64,000 bases of DNA. Source: Pedobacter yonginensis (GTDB taxonomy: Bacteria > Bacteroidota > Bacteroidia > Sphingobacteriales > Sphingobacteriaceae). The DNA is taken from assembly GCF_003173595.1 (NCBI RefSeq), contig NZ_QGNZ01000004.1, forward strand, positions 248,001 to 312,000. The letters are read 5' to 3'. Every line of letters starts with the position of its first letter. Position 1 is the stretch's first letter. Under the pieces are notes generated by a model. That model made no database searches. It had not been told where the DNA came from and worked only from the letters and a program-made list of their open reading frames with translations. This document shows positions 1-8,776 of this stretch, piece by piece. A program made the position numbers and the translations under genes.

Positions 1-745
1 TATCTCAAAAAATCCAGTTTCTGTTGTTTCTTTGGCTTATCGCAAACTCAAAGAATTAAACATGTGTGGTAACTCACGCATTTTAATTATTGGTGCAGGA
101 GAAACCAATCAAAACATTGCAAAATACCTCAACAAGCATAAATATTCTAACTTCTCAATCTTTAATCGTACACTCTCTAAAGCAGAGAGCCTTGCTAGCG
201 AATTGAATGGAAAAGCCTATCCGTTAGAAGCCTTGGAAAACTTTAACGAGGGTTTTGATGTAATCATCACTTGTACAGGGTCTACAGAGCCTATTATTAC
301 TGAAGCGCTCTACGCTAAATTGCTTCATGGCGATACAGGCAAAAAGGTAATTGTTGATTTAGCCATTCCGAACGATGTAGCACCCGCGGTTGTTCACAAT
401 AATCCAATCCATTATATTGAGGTAGAATCGCTCAAAGAAGTTGCCCGGAAAAACATTCAGGAGCGTTACAACGAACTCGTTCATGCTGAAGACATTATCA
501 GCGCAAACATCACCGAGTTTTTTACCGTACTCAAACAGCGTCGAATTGAATTGGCCATGCAAGATGTACCCAGAAAGATTAAAGAAATCAAAAATACAGC
601 TATAAATGGTGTATTTGCAGAAGAAATTAGTCAGATGGATGAAGCCTCTCGCGAAGTGTTAGAACGTGTAATGAACTACATGGAGAAAAAATACATCAGC
701 GTTCCAATGATTATGGCCAAAGAGATTTTGGTAAAGCAATCTTAG
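1..745 (+). CDS. hemA: Glutamyl-tRNA reductase, C-terminal part (cut by window start)
   Basis: Reduces glutamyl-tRNA(Glu) to glutamate-1-semialdehyde with NADPH, the first committed step of the C5 route to tetrapyrroles. The reading frame is open from base 2 with no stop, so the gene begins outside the window; a TTG at 32 is internal. The visible part holds the Rossmann NADPH-binding glycine motif (RILIIGAGETNQNIAKYL) and then the long helical C-terminal dimerisation domain. The N-terminal catalytic domain with its active Cys is not in the window. The downstream order hemCD-hemB-hemL-hemE supports the call. Confidence 0.93.
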   Translation, partial: ISKNPVSVVSLAYRKLKELNMCGNSRILIIGAGETNQNIAKYLNKHKYSNFSIFNRTLSKAESLASELNGKAYPLEALENFNEGFDVIITCTGSTEPIITEALYAKLLHGDTGKKVIVDLAIPNDVAPAVVHNNPIHYIEVESLKEVARKNIQERYNELVHAEDIISANITEFFTVLKQRRIELAMQDVPRKIKEIKNTAINGVFAEEISQMDEASREVLERVMNYMEKKYISVPMIMAKEILVKQS

Positions 746-825
746 AATCTTCTTGATATTTGCTTATCCACAAAGCTAAGCCACAGCATTTGGCTATCGC
801 TTTTCTTAAATCGTAAATAATTATG

Positions 826-1165
826 TAAAGCAGGTTTCTGTGCTTTTTTGTTATTACAGTCCCGCTTTACCTCCAAACACAATGAAAAATTGTGGCTTTC
901 CGTTCAATCGGGTTTGAAACACTCAAGCCGGTGCCAACAAAGCTAAAACCCGTATCCATAACCCGGAAGCATTATTTGCCCGTAGTTCCGGTTTTTGCTT
1001 TTCCACGCAGCCAGGTCACAGTGCTATATTTTATTTACAGAAATCAAGTTTGGTGTTTTTCACGTGCTGCTATTTGTTTTTGGCGTTCAAGCTTGCTTCG
1101 CAGGTTTGTTGTCAAAAGAACGAGCCCTTCGGCGGCGGCGAGCCGAGCAAGATCTTTAGACAAAT
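826..1165. repeat. Intergenic repeat, copy A of two
   Basis: First copy of a unit repeated 380 bp downstream. About 200 bp at the 5' side match copy B closely (blocks such as cagtcccgctttacctcc and gtggctttccgttcaatcgg). The middle diverges, and the end is again nearly identical (tcaaaagaacgagccc, then a GGC-rich run). A CACAAT/ATTGTG hairpin lies inside. Short ORFs here do not look like proteins. No function is known to me. Confidence 0.8.
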
Positions 1166-1205
1166 CTATCACCTAAATCTATTTCCTAAAGTCACAAATG
1201 TTTGG

Positions 1206-1567
1206 GAAAGCAGGGTTCTGTGCATTTTTGTTATTTCAGTCCCGCTTTACCTCCAAGCACAATGAAAAATTGTGGCTTTCCGTTCAATCGGGTTTGAAGC
1301 ACTCAAGCCGCTGCTAACAAACCTAAAGCCTGTATCCATAACCAGAAGCATTATTTGCGCTTAGTTTCAGTTTTGCTTCTCCACCCAGCTAGGCCAGAGC
1401 ACTATTTCTCCGTTACCGTAATCCCCAGCCTAACAAATTTTTCGGGAAGCACCGTCCGAGCCCTACTCCAAACTTTAATAGAAAAATTTTCAGCTGGCAA
1501 TTTTGGTTCTTTTGTTGTCAAAAGAACGAGCCCTTTCGGCGGCGGCGAGCCGAGAGAGATCATTTAA
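1206..1567. repeat. Intergenic repeat, copy B of two
   Basis: Second copy of the unit that starts at 826, same orientation, offset 380 bp. The conserved 3' block at about 1511-1555 matches 1105-1150, including the run of GGC triplets. The two copies fill most of the 1-kb gap between hemA and hemC; 1568-1747 holds nothing I recognise. Confidence 0.8.
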
Positions 1568-1747
1568 ACCGATAGGTTAGTTGGCCATTAACCAATATTA
1601 AAAACTCTAAATTTTTTCGTCAGGCACTCTCCGTTCTATTGACCGCTGCAAGCCTAAAGCAATATCCGTTCTAACACCATACAATACCCACTCTGTAACC
1701 TCACTGTCTCATTTTTAAACATTTTACCAGATAAAGCCGTATTTAGT

Positions 1748-1755
1748 TAGATTTG
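1748..1755 (+). promoter_or_regulatory. Bacteroidetes-type -7 element for hemCD
   Basis: TAGATTTG matches the consensus TAnnTTTG exactly. Predicted transcription start is about 1760, giving a leader of about 15 nt and supporting the GTG start at 1775. The -33 region (TTTTA near 1722) is weak. It implies hemCD has its own promoter after the repeat block. Confidence 0.5.
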
Positions 1756-1774
1756 CAAATCATTTAAAAACACA

Positions 1775-3355
1775 GTGAAGAAATTAACCATCGGAACACG
1801 CGGTAGCGACTTAGCTTTATGGCAAGCCAATCATACAAAGGATGAATTGGCTGCAATTGGAATAGAAGCTGAAATTAAAATTATCAAAACGCAGGGCGAT
1901 AAAATCCTGAATTTACGTTTAGATAAGCTAGAAGGTAAAGGCTTTTTTACCAAAGAGTTGGAAGAAGAGTTGTTGGGTGGTACAATTGATTTGGCGGTTC
2001 ACTGCTTAAAAGATTTGCCAACAGCACATCCTGCTGGCTTAACAATTGCCGCCATTCCCCCTCGCGAGGAAGCAACCGAATACCTTTTAATTTTAAAAGA
2101 TTGCGTGGATGTATCTCAAAAACTATCCTTAAAAAAAGGCGCAATGGTGGGTACTTCTTCAAATAGGAGAAAAGCCCAGCTTTTGGGTTTACGCCCTGAC
2201 TTAGAAATTGAAGATTTACGCGGAAACGTTCCAACACGCATTCAAAAACTTAGAGATGAAGATTATGATGCAATAATGCTGGCAAAAGCGGGCATAAAGC
2301 GTTTAGGATTGGATGTAAGCGAATTTCATGTCGAAGAATTAGAACCTACTGAATTTGTACCTGCGCCTGCTCAGGGTGCTCTTGCGATTCAGATTAGGGA
2401 AAATGATACCGAACTTTTTGAAGCGCTACAGAAATTACACGATCCGGCAACGGCAGAGGAAGTAGGTGTAGAGCGTAAAGTGCTCAATATTTTTGAAGGC
2501 GGTTGCCACATGCCCCTAGGCTGTTACTGCAAAAAAGAAGATGGTGTTTTTGAAGTGTGGACATCAAAAGCTGAAACTGCCGAAGATTTTCCAGAACGCT
2601 TGTTTTTACGTTCGGAAACTACAGAAGGACTCGCAGAGAAAATTGTGGCTAAATTTAGTGCAGATAGGAAAAAGCCAGCTAAAGTATTTATCTCGCGTGA
2701 AATTGGCGAGCATAGCTATTTCCGTAAAGCGCTCGAAAATAATAATATAGAAATTGAAGGGCGATCGTTAATTCGTACTTTTCCTATCGTAACTGTGCTC
2801 GATCAGTTTATATTAAAAAACATTGATTGGATCTTCTTTAGCAGCAGAAACAGCGTAGAGTATTTCTTTAACTTAAAGCCTCAATTACCAAAGAAAACAC
2901 AGTTTGGTGTAGTGGGTAGAGGATCAGAAGATGCGCTCCGTAAATATGGTCATTTTGCAGATTTTGTGGGTGCAAGCGGCGACATTACCGAAGTAGCAGA
3001 AAACTTTGCAAAATTGGTTTCGGGTAAAAATATTCTGTTTCCTAGGGCACAAGATTCTTTACAATCCATTCAGAAATCCCTGCCTGCAGATGCCAAGATT
3101 ATAGATTTACCCATTTATGAAACCGTAATTGAAGAAGACATTGATCAGAGTTATGCTGATGTTTTAATTTTTACCAGTCCTTCTAATGTTGATGCTTATT
3201 TCGCCAATAATTTGTTGGAGCCTGGGCAGCAGGTAATCGCAATCGGTAACTCTACGGGTAAGAAATTTGATGAAATGGGTGTGCGTTATGCTTTGCCTTA
3301 CTCGCCCGATGAAATAGGATTAGCTGAAGCCGTTTTTGGAATCGAGATTAAGTAG
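1775..3355 (+). CDS. hemC-hemD: Hydroxymethylbilane synthase / uroporphyrinogen-III synthase fusion
   Basis: Bifunctional enzyme: polymerises four porphobilinogens to hydroxymethylbilane, then closes the ring to uroporphyrinogen III. Residues 1 to about 275 are a full HemC: N-terminal IGTRGSDLALWQA, catalytic Asp80 in VHCLKDLP, and the dipyrromethane-cofactor Cys244 in FEGGCHMPLG. Residues from about 285 to 526 have the length and fold pattern of HemD, a poorly conserved family, and no separate hemD is seen. HemC alone is about 300 aa, so 526 aa indicates a true fusion. The GTG start directly precedes the conserved N-terminus and follows a good -7 element. Confidence 0.93.
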   Translation: MKKLTIGTRGSDLALWQANHTKDELAAIGIEAEIKIIKTQGDKILNLRLDKLEGKGFFTKELEEELLGGTIDLAVHCLKDLPTAHPAGLTIAAIPPREEATEYLLILKDCVDVSQKLSLKKGAMVGTSSNRRKAQLLGLRPDLEIEDLRGNVPTRIQKLRDEDYDAIMLAKAGIKRLGLDVSEFHVEELEPTEFVPAPAQGALAIQIRENDTELFEALQKLHDPATAEEVGVERKVLNIFEGGCHMPLGCYCKKEDGVFEVWTSKAETAEDFPERLFLRSETTEGLAEKIVAKFSADRKKPAKVFISREIGEHSYFRKALENNNIEIEGRSLIRTFPIVTVLDQFILKNIDWIFFSSRNSVEYFFNLKPQLPKKTQFGVVGRGSEDALRKYGHFADFVGASGDITEVAENFAKLVSGKNILFPRAQDSLQSIQKSLPADAKIIDLPIYETVIEEDIDQSYADVLIFTSPSNVDAYFANNLLEPGQQVIAIGNSTGKKFDEMGVRYALPYSPDEIGLAEAVFGIEIK

Positions 3356-3656
3356 AAAGACAAAGAAAAAGAACGGTTCGTGGGGCATGAGCCATCCTGG
3401 CACCAAACAAGGTGATAAAATGGTAAAGTTTAGGTTTTAACTACAGGCCACGCTACCTAAACCTGATTGAAGTGGAAAGCTTTTTAATGTGCGTTTGAGC
3501 TTGCCGAAAACCATTAAAAACTTGAAACGAAAAGCAGGACTGCTGGTACAAAAGAACTACTGAAAGTGCTTTTCTAAACCTGATTAGATTCCATTACGCT
3601 ACATTACAGCAGCTTTTAAGTTGTTGATGTTTGATAATAAATAATTGATACAAAAT
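3356..3656. other. Gene-free spacer with imperfect hairpin, hemCD to hemB
   Basis: No convincing ORF. Around 3478-3530 the segment aagctttttaatg can pair, with a one-base bulge, with cattaaaaactt about 30 bases on. The arms suggest a transcribed stem-loop or an interspersed repeat rather than a clean terminator, because no T-run follows. Confidence 0.4.
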
Positions 3657-4625
3657 ATGTTACATCGTCCGAGAAGATTGAGGAAGAACCCGTTGGTTAG
3701 AGAGATGGTAGCCGAAACCCGACTATCGAAAGATATGTTTGTGTACCCTTATTTTGTGGTACCTGGAACGAACGTTACCCATGCGATTGATGCCATGCCA
3801 GGTGTTAACCATTATTCGGTTGATGCCTTGGTAAAGGATGTGGAAGCGGGGATGAAAAAAGGCTTAAATAAAATTATGCTTTTTGGTGTGGGTGATGAGA
3901 AATCTGCGGATGCAAAATCTGCCTATCATGATCATTCGTTAGTACCTACTGCCGTACGAGAGTTGAAAAAACAATTTGGTGAAGATTTATATGTAGTTAC
4001 AGATGTTTGCGTTTGTTCTTATACCACCCACGGACATTGTGGTATTTTGGAGAATGATTACGTTCAAAATGATAAAACAGTTGATGTAATTGCTAAAATG
4101 GCCCTAACCCATGCACAGGCTGGGGCTGATATGTTTGCACCATCTGACATGATGGATGGGCGCATAAAAGCCATGCGTAATCTTTTGGATGAAAATGGTT
4201 TTGTAAATGCGGCTATTATGAGTCATGCAACAAAATTTGCCTCGGCTTATTATGGTCCTTTTAGGGAGGCCGCAGATTGTGCACCCAGTAAGGGCGATCG
4301 GAAAGCATATCAAATGGACTTTAGAAATCCGCTTGAAGCACTTCGAGAAGCACAACTAGATGAGCAAGAGGGCGCTGATGTACTAATGGTTAAACCTGGT
4401 TTAGCTTATTTAGATATTATACAACGCCTTAAACAAGATACCAACCTGCCTATTGCGGTTTATAATGTATCTGGAGAATACTCGATGGTTAAAGCTGCTG
4501 CAGAGCGTGGCTGGATTGATGAACAGAAAGTAGTTATGGAAACGATGCATGCCTTTGCGAGAGCTGGTGCAAGTATAATTACCACTTATCATATTAAAGA
4601 TATTTTAAACAACGGTTGGATGTAA
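3657..4625 (+). CDS. hemB: Porphobilinogen synthase (delta-aminolevulinate dehydratase)
   Basis: Condenses two 5-aminolevulinate molecules to porphobilinogen in the cytoplasm. The protein is 322 aa, normal for the family. The zinc-site cysteines are present (C118, C120, C128 in DVCVCSYTTHGHCGI), so this is a Zn-dependent form. Both active-site lysines are present: K193 (SHATKFASAYYG) and the Schiff-base K246 (DVLMVKPGLAYLD). I chose the ATG at 3657, which gives the usual MLHRPRRLRKN start; a TTG at 3645 would add four residues. Confidence 0.96.
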   Translation: MLHRPRRLRKNPLVREMVAETRLSKDMFVYPYFVVPGTNVTHAIDAMPGVNHYSVDALVKDVEAGMKKGLNKIMLFGVGDEKSADAKSAYHDHSLVPTAVRELKKQFGEDLYVVTDVCVCSYTTHGHCGILENDYVQNDKTVDVIAKMALTHAQAGADMFAPSDMMDGRIKAMRNLLDENGFVNAAIMSHATKFASAYYGPFREAADCAPSKGDRKAYQMDFRNPLEALREAQLDEQEGADVLMVKPGLAYLDIIQRLKQDTNLPIAVYNVSGEYSMVKAAAERGWIDEQKVVMETMHAFARAGASIITTYHIKDILNNGWM

Positions 4626-4800
4626 GAGAAGACCACAGGTGAAAGAGACCGAAGACCAAAGGTAAAAGTCTAAAGACCAAAGACCAAAGGGCAAAGGTCA
4701 AAGTCCAAAGGCTAAAGGTCAAAGTCCAAAGACCAAAGTCTAAAGACCAAAGGAAAAAGTCGAAGGACCGAAGACTAAGGTCCAAAGACTGAAGCCTTAA
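4626..4800. repeat. Purine-rich short-period tandem repeat (aaagacc/aaaggtc type)
   Basis: Directly after hemB, about 175 bp consist of degenerate repeats of roughly 7-8 bases (aaagaccaaagg, aaaggtcaaagtcc) with almost no pyrimidine runs on the plus strand. A pyrimidine-rich counterpart (ctttcagctttagcc units) lies at 4920-5020. The two arms are partly complementary, so the RNA could form a long imperfect hairpin between hemB and hemL. ORFs read through it are low complexity and not real. Confidence 0.75.
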
Positions 4801-4919
4801 CTGAGTGAAGAATATCAAAGGACACAGAATAGAGGATAAAAATTAAAGGGTATAAACAAAAGGAAAGAAATATAAAATAAAGATTGATGACTGAATCCTA
4901 AATTTGATTTTGCTTTGAG

Positions 4920-5020
4920 CTTAGTTCTTACAGTTTGAGTGTTTCAGCTTTGGTCTTTAAGCTTTAGTCTTTCAGCTTTTAGCCTTTCAGCTTTAGCCTT
5001 TCAGCTTTCAGCCTTTTATT
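4920..5020. repeat. Pyrimidine-rich repeat, complement-like arm
   Basis: Repeats of tttcagctttagcc type just upstream of hemL, inverse in composition to the purine array at 4626-4800. The hemL start follows within 20 bases, so any folding could affect hemL translation or read-through from hemB. Confidence 0.65.
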
Positions 5021-5039
5021 CAATAATAGCTTAATAAAA

Positions 5040-6410
5040 ATGTTAGATTCATTAAAAAAAATGTTTTCGGGTAACGAAGCCGATGTACCAGTAAATACAG
5101 GAAGTAAACCTGATATTTCGAGGGTAAAATCTGCTGAATTGTACGAGAAATCAAAAACGTATTTCCCAGGTGGCGTAAATTCACCAGTAAGGGCTTTTAA
5201 GTCGGTTTACGGTACACCGCTTTTTATTGAAAAGGGTGATGGATGCTACATTTGGGATGCTGATGGAAACCAATTTATTGATTTCTGCGGAAGTTGGGGA
5301 CCTTTGATTTTAGGACATAACAACCCTAAAATACGTGAAAAGGTTACTGAAGTGATGCAGAACGGGATGAGTTTTGGAGCACCAACGGCCTTAGAAAATG
5401 AATTGGCAGAATTAATTATTAAGAACAACCGTTTTGTTGAAAAAATTCGTTTCACAAGTTCTGGTACTGAAGCGGTTATGTCGGCCATTCGTTTGGCCAG
5501 AGGTTATACGGGTCGAGATAAAATTCTAAAATTTGAGGGTTGTTACCACGGTCATAGCGATTCGCTTTTGGTTAAAGCGGGATCTGGATTGGTGACTTTC
5601 GGAGAAACTTCATCAGCTGGTGTTCCAAAATCTTTTGCTGAAGAAACCATCGTAATCCCTTTAAATGATATTAACGCAATTGAACAAGCTTTCGAGCAGT
5701 TTAAAGATCAAATTGCAGCCGTAATTATAGAAGGTATTCCGGCCAATAATGGCCTAATTATGCAAGATGAAGAATACATCCATGCTTTGCGTAGAATTTG
5801 TACCGAAAATAACGCTTTGTTAATTTTTGATGAGGTAATTACCGGATTTAGAGTGGGTTTTGAGGGTGCAGCAGCTTATTACAATGTTAAACCCGATATT
5901 GTTACCTACGGTAAAATTATTGGTGGTGGTTTGCCTGTTGGTATGTATGGCGCATCTAATGCAATAATGGCACACATTTCTCCCGATGGTGGCGTTTACC
6001 AAGCCGGAACTTTATCTGGAAATCCGGTGGCAATGGCCGCAGGTATTGCGACTCTAACGGAGCTGAATAAATCTGGTTTTTATAAAGATTTGAATAATAA
6101 AACACAAGACTTTGTGGCAAGCATCCAGCGTTTTGCTACCGCGAGGAGTTACAAATTTAAAGTGTTTACTGTGGGTTCTATTTTCTGGTTTGCATTTACC
6201 GATAAGGCTAAAATTCAAACCGCTGATGATATTGATGCGAGCAGCATGGAAAAATTCAAGGTGATGCATCGTGAGTTGTTAAATAGAGGAATTTATTTAG
6301 GCCCATCTGGTTATGAAGTTGGTTTCGTATCTTCAGCACATACTAAGATAGAACTCGAAAAGGCCAAACGAGCAATTTTTGAGGCTTTAGATTTGGTGTT
6401 TAAAAAGTAG
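5040..6410 (+). CDS. hemL: Glutamate-1-semialdehyde 2,1-aminomutase
   Basis: PLP enzyme that isomerises glutamate-1-semialdehyde to 5-aminolevulinate, the step after HemA. It shows FPGGVNSPVRAFK, the PLP phosphate site (TSSGTEAVMSAIRLARG), the PLP-ring aspartate in IFDEVITGFR, and the Schiff-base Lys292 in TYGKIIGGGLPVGMYG. The protein is 456 aa, about 25 residues longer than usual because of an N-terminal extension before SAELYEKSK. The ATG at 5061 would shorten this by seven residues. With hemA it completes ALA synthesis. Confidence 0.96.
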   Translation: MLDSLKKMFSGNEADVPVNTGSKPDISRVKSAELYEKSKTYFPGGVNSPVRAFKSVYGTPLFIEKGDGCYIWDADGNQFIDFCGSWGPLILGHNNPKIREKVTEVMQNGMSFGAPTALENELAELIIKNNRFVEKIRFTSSGTEAVMSAIRLARGYTGRDKILKFEGCYHGHSDSLLVKAGSGLVTFGETSSAGVPKSFAEETIVIPLNDINAIEQAFEQFKDQIAAVIIEGIPANNGLIMQDEEYIHALRRICTENNALLIFDEVITGFRVGFEGAAAYYNVKPDIVTYGKIIGGGLPVGMYGASNAIMAHISPDGGVYQAGTLSGNPVAMAAGIATLTELNKSGFYKDLNNKTQDFVASIQRFATARSYKFKVFTVGSIFWFAFTDKAKIQTADDIDASSMEKFKVMHRELLNRGIYLGPSGYEVGFVSSAHTKIELEKAKRAIFEALDLVFKK

Positions 6411-6493
6411 ATGGTTTGTTGGTTCGTGAAGACACGAAGCAAGGCAGCATTAAATAAACTATAAATATAAAAACCCTTTTGGGGGTGGCATAC

Positions 6494-7360
6494 ATGAAGA
6501 AATCCATTATCATATTTTACGCATTATTGCTTTATGCACTAATTCAGCTTGTTTCTTGGGGAACCTTAGTGGTTCGTTTGCAACCAAGTCGAATGACGAT
6601 GATTATGGGGGAAGGATCGGTGTTTCTGTTTCTGCTTTGCATTGGTGGCTATTTTTTACACCAATCGCTTAAGCGAGAAGATAAATTAAGAGAACAACAG
6701 CAAAATTTCTTGATGTCTATAACCCATGAGCTGAAATCGCCTTTGGCGGCAATAAAACTTTCTATTCAAACCATTGTTAAGAGAGATTTGGATAAAGCCC
6801 GCCAAACTTCCTTGCTGAATAACTCCTTAAAAGATATTGAGCGATTGGATGATTTGGTGGAGAATATGTTATTGGCAACCAAGATTGAAAATCGATCATA
6901 TACCTTTCCGAAAGAAGAATTTAACTTTTCGGAATTGGTGTATAAAATTACAGATCGATTGCAGGTTCACTCCTGCGGAAATGAGCAATTGATAAATGCC
7001 CAAATTCAGCCAAATTTGCAGATAATGGGTGACAAGTTTGCCTTATCGTCAGTAGTAACCAATTTAATTGAAAACGCAGTTAAATATTCCAGTCCGTGTG
7101 ATGAGGTAAATGTGCATTTAAACGAAGTGGATGGACATATTCAATTGAGTGTAATAGATAAAGGCCCTGGCATTTCAGATGCCGAAAAAATGTTGATATT
7201 TGATAAGTTTTACCGCGTTGGTAATGAGAATGTCAGGAAAGCGAAAGGAACAGGTTTAGGCTTGTTTATTGTGAAAGAGGTTTTACAATACCATGATGCA
7301 GATATTACAGTAAAAGACAATTTGCCTCAAGGAAGTATTTTTGAAGTAACATTTAGTTAA
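6494..7360 (+). CDS. Membrane sensor histidine kinase
   Basis: Two-component sensor, 288 aa. It has two N-terminal membrane segments (about 5-27 and 40-57) with only a short loop between them, so no large periplasmic sensor domain. The HisKA domain has phospho-acceptor His78 (ITHELKSPLAAIKLS). The HATPase_c domain has an N-box (NLIENAVKYS), G1 (DKGPGIS) and G2 (GTGLGLFIVKE). I chose the ATG at 6494, just after a G-rich stretch that could serve as an RBS; an in-frame TTG lies at 6479. The response regulator gene follows after 8 bp. The short sensor suggests it senses membrane or intracellular signals. Its place among heme genes hints at, but does not prove, a link to heme status. Confidence 0.93.
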   Translation: MKKSIIIFYALLLYALIQLVSWGTLVVRLQPSRMTMIMGEGSVFLFLLCIGGYFLHQSLKREDKLREQQQNFLMSITHELKSPLAAIKLSIQTIVKRDLDKARQTSLLNNSLKDIERLDDLVENMLLATKIENRSYTFPKEEFNFSELVYKITDRLQVHSCGNEQLINAQIQPNLQIMGDKFALSSVVTNLIENAVKYSSPCDEVNVHLNEVDGHIQLSVIDKGPGISDAEKMLIFDKFYRVGNENVRKAKGTGLGLFIVKEVLQYHDADITVKDNLPQGSIFEVTFS

Positions 7361-7368
7361 TCTCAATT

Positions 7369-8073
7369 ATGTCACAAAAATTAAGAATTCTATTGGTAGA
7401 AGACGAGGATCACTTGTTAGATGCTATCAAATTAAACCTAGAACTTGAGGGTTATAAAGTTCACGCCGTTAAAGATGGCAAAACCGCTCTTAAAATTTTC
7501 AAAGAAGAACGCTTCAATCTCATTATTTTAGACGTTATGTTGCCAGAAATGGATGGCTTCCAAGTTTGCGAAACCATTCGTTTGGAGAATGCAGAAGTTC
7601 CGATTATGTTTTTGACTGCTAAGAACACATCAGAAGATCGTGTTTTAGGTTTGAAAAAAGGCGCTGATGACTATTTAGTTAAGCCATTCAACTTAGAAGA
7701 ATTAATTCTTCGTGTGGGTATTTTGGTGAAACGCAGTTTAAAATCTGACGATTTAAAAGAATTAAATTCTTACAAAATTGGCGATAAAACAATCTATTTC
7801 AACTCTTTCGAATTGAAACATGATGATGGTACCATTACACCGTTAACCAAAAAGGAAACGATGTTGTTAAAGCTCTTAATTGAACGTAAAAACGATGCGG
7901 TATCTCGTGAGCAGATTTTAGAAACGGTTTGGAATTATGATGTTTATCCATCAACCAGAACCATTGATAACTTCATCTTAACGTTCCGTAAATATTTCGA
8001 GCCGGATCAAAAGAATCCCGTTTATTTCCACTCTATTCGTGGTGTAGGCTATAAATTTACTGATATTCATTAA
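7369..8073 (+). CDS. OmpR/PhoB-family response regulator
   Basis: DNA-binding partner of the kinase just upstream. The receiver domain has acidic pocket E11/D12, phospho-Asp55 (LIILDVMLPEMDG), a Thr in FLTAK and Lys105 (YLVKPF). The C-terminal winged helix (about 130-234) has the typical LTKKE...LL and VWNYDVYPSTRTIDNFI recognition-helix region. It is 234 aa, normal for the family. Its stop overlaps the start of the next gene by one base, so the three genes are probably cotranscribed and translationally coupled. Confidence 0.94.
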   Translation: MSQKLRILLVEDEDHLLDAIKLNLELEGYKVHAVKDGKTALKIFKEERFNLIILDVMLPEMDGFQVCETIRLENAEVPIMFLTAKNTSEDRVLGLKKGADDYLVKPFNLEELILRVGILVKRSLKSDDLKELNSYKIGDKTIYFNSFELKHDDGTITPLTKKETMLLKLLIERKNDAVSREQILETVWNYDVYPSTRTIDNFILTFRKYFEPDQKNPVYFHSIRGVGYKFTDIH

Positions 8074-8588
8074 TGTACAATAATAAAGGCAGATACGCTT
8101 TAATGGCCGTTTTTGCGCTGGCAGGCTTGGTTTGTATTTTCTACAACCAATATCAGCTCGCGGCGGTTTCATTACTATTATTTGCTTTTGTTATTTGGAG
8201 CCATTTTAAGCACAGTTCGGTGCTTATGGCCTCGAAGCATTTTAAAAATAATGAGTTTGAGAAAACCAAAGCCCTATTGGCAGAAGTTTCAAAGCCTGAG
8301 CGTTTAGCCAAAAGCAGGCGGGGATACTACGAGTATATGCAAGGTAAAATAGCCATGCATGAGAAAAATACCGATAAGGCCGAATATCATTTTCAGCTGG
8401 CCAGTAGGTTTCCTTTTGGCGGTAAAAATGAGAAATCGTATGTACTCATTTATCTTGCCACCATCGCCTTGCAAAAGGAAGATAGAGAACGTGCAGAGGC
8501 TTACACCAAATTGGCTAAAGAACTTGCAGAAACTCAACGATCAAAAGACATTATTGCCAAAATTGAAAAAGAAATAGGCAAAATATAA
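8073..8588 (+). CDS. Membrane-anchored TPR-like protein
   Basis: 171 aa. Two hydrophobic segments at the N-terminus (about 9-25 and 28-44) are followed by a soluble helical region with TPR-like helix pairs (FEKTKALLAEVSKP, KAEYHFQLASRFP, ALQKEDRERAEAYTKLAKEL). No catalytic motif is seen. The ATG overlaps the stop of the response regulator (taatg), which ties it to the two-component operon. A role as an accessory or scaffold for that system is inference only. Confidence 0.75.
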   Translation: MYNNKGRYALMAVFALAGLVCIFYNQYQLAAVSLLLFAFVIWSHFKHSSVLMASKHFKNNEFEKTKALLAEVSKPERLAKSRRGYYEYMQGKIAMHEKNTDKAEYHFQLASRFPFGGKNEKSYVLIYLATIALQKEDRERAEAYTKLAKELAETQRSKDIIAKIEKEIGKI

Positions 8589-8610
8589 TATTCGTATTGT
8601 CATTTTGAAG

Positions 8611-8656
8611 AACGAAGCACCGGTTTAGGAATAAAATGGTACTTCGTTTTTTTTTT
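8611..8656 (+). terminator. Rho-independent terminator after the two-component operon
   Basis: Stem aacgaagcacc / ggtacttcgtt (one mismatch) with a 16-base loop, followed by about ten T residues. It lies 22 bp after the TPR-like gene and separates that operon from hemE. Confidence 0.75.
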
Positions 8657-8661
8657 ATTTA

Positions 8662-8669
8662 TACATTTG
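8662..8669 (+). promoter_or_regulatory. -7 element of the hemE promoter
   Basis: TACATTTG is an exact TAnnTTTG match. Predicted start is about 8674, leaving a leader of about 100 nt before the hemE ATG at 8777. The upstream T-run of the terminator occupies the -33 spacer, so terminator and promoter are back to back. Confidence 0.55.
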
Positions 8670-8776
8670 CGGAATTAAATTTTTAGCTCAATCGTTATGC
8701 TGATTTTGTTCAGCTAGCTTTATAATTAACAATAAAAAATTTTAAGGTTGACGACGATGGAACACAACTACAAAAC

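Noticed and set aside
892..1567. Short plus-strand ORFs in the hemA-hemC gap
   Set aside because: They are produced by the duplicated repeat, overlap each other in different frames and have repeat-derived, non-protein-like sequences.
4594..4818. 74-aa minus-strand ORF with SLD/WSLDF repeats
   Set aside because: It is translated from the purine repeat array and is low complexity.
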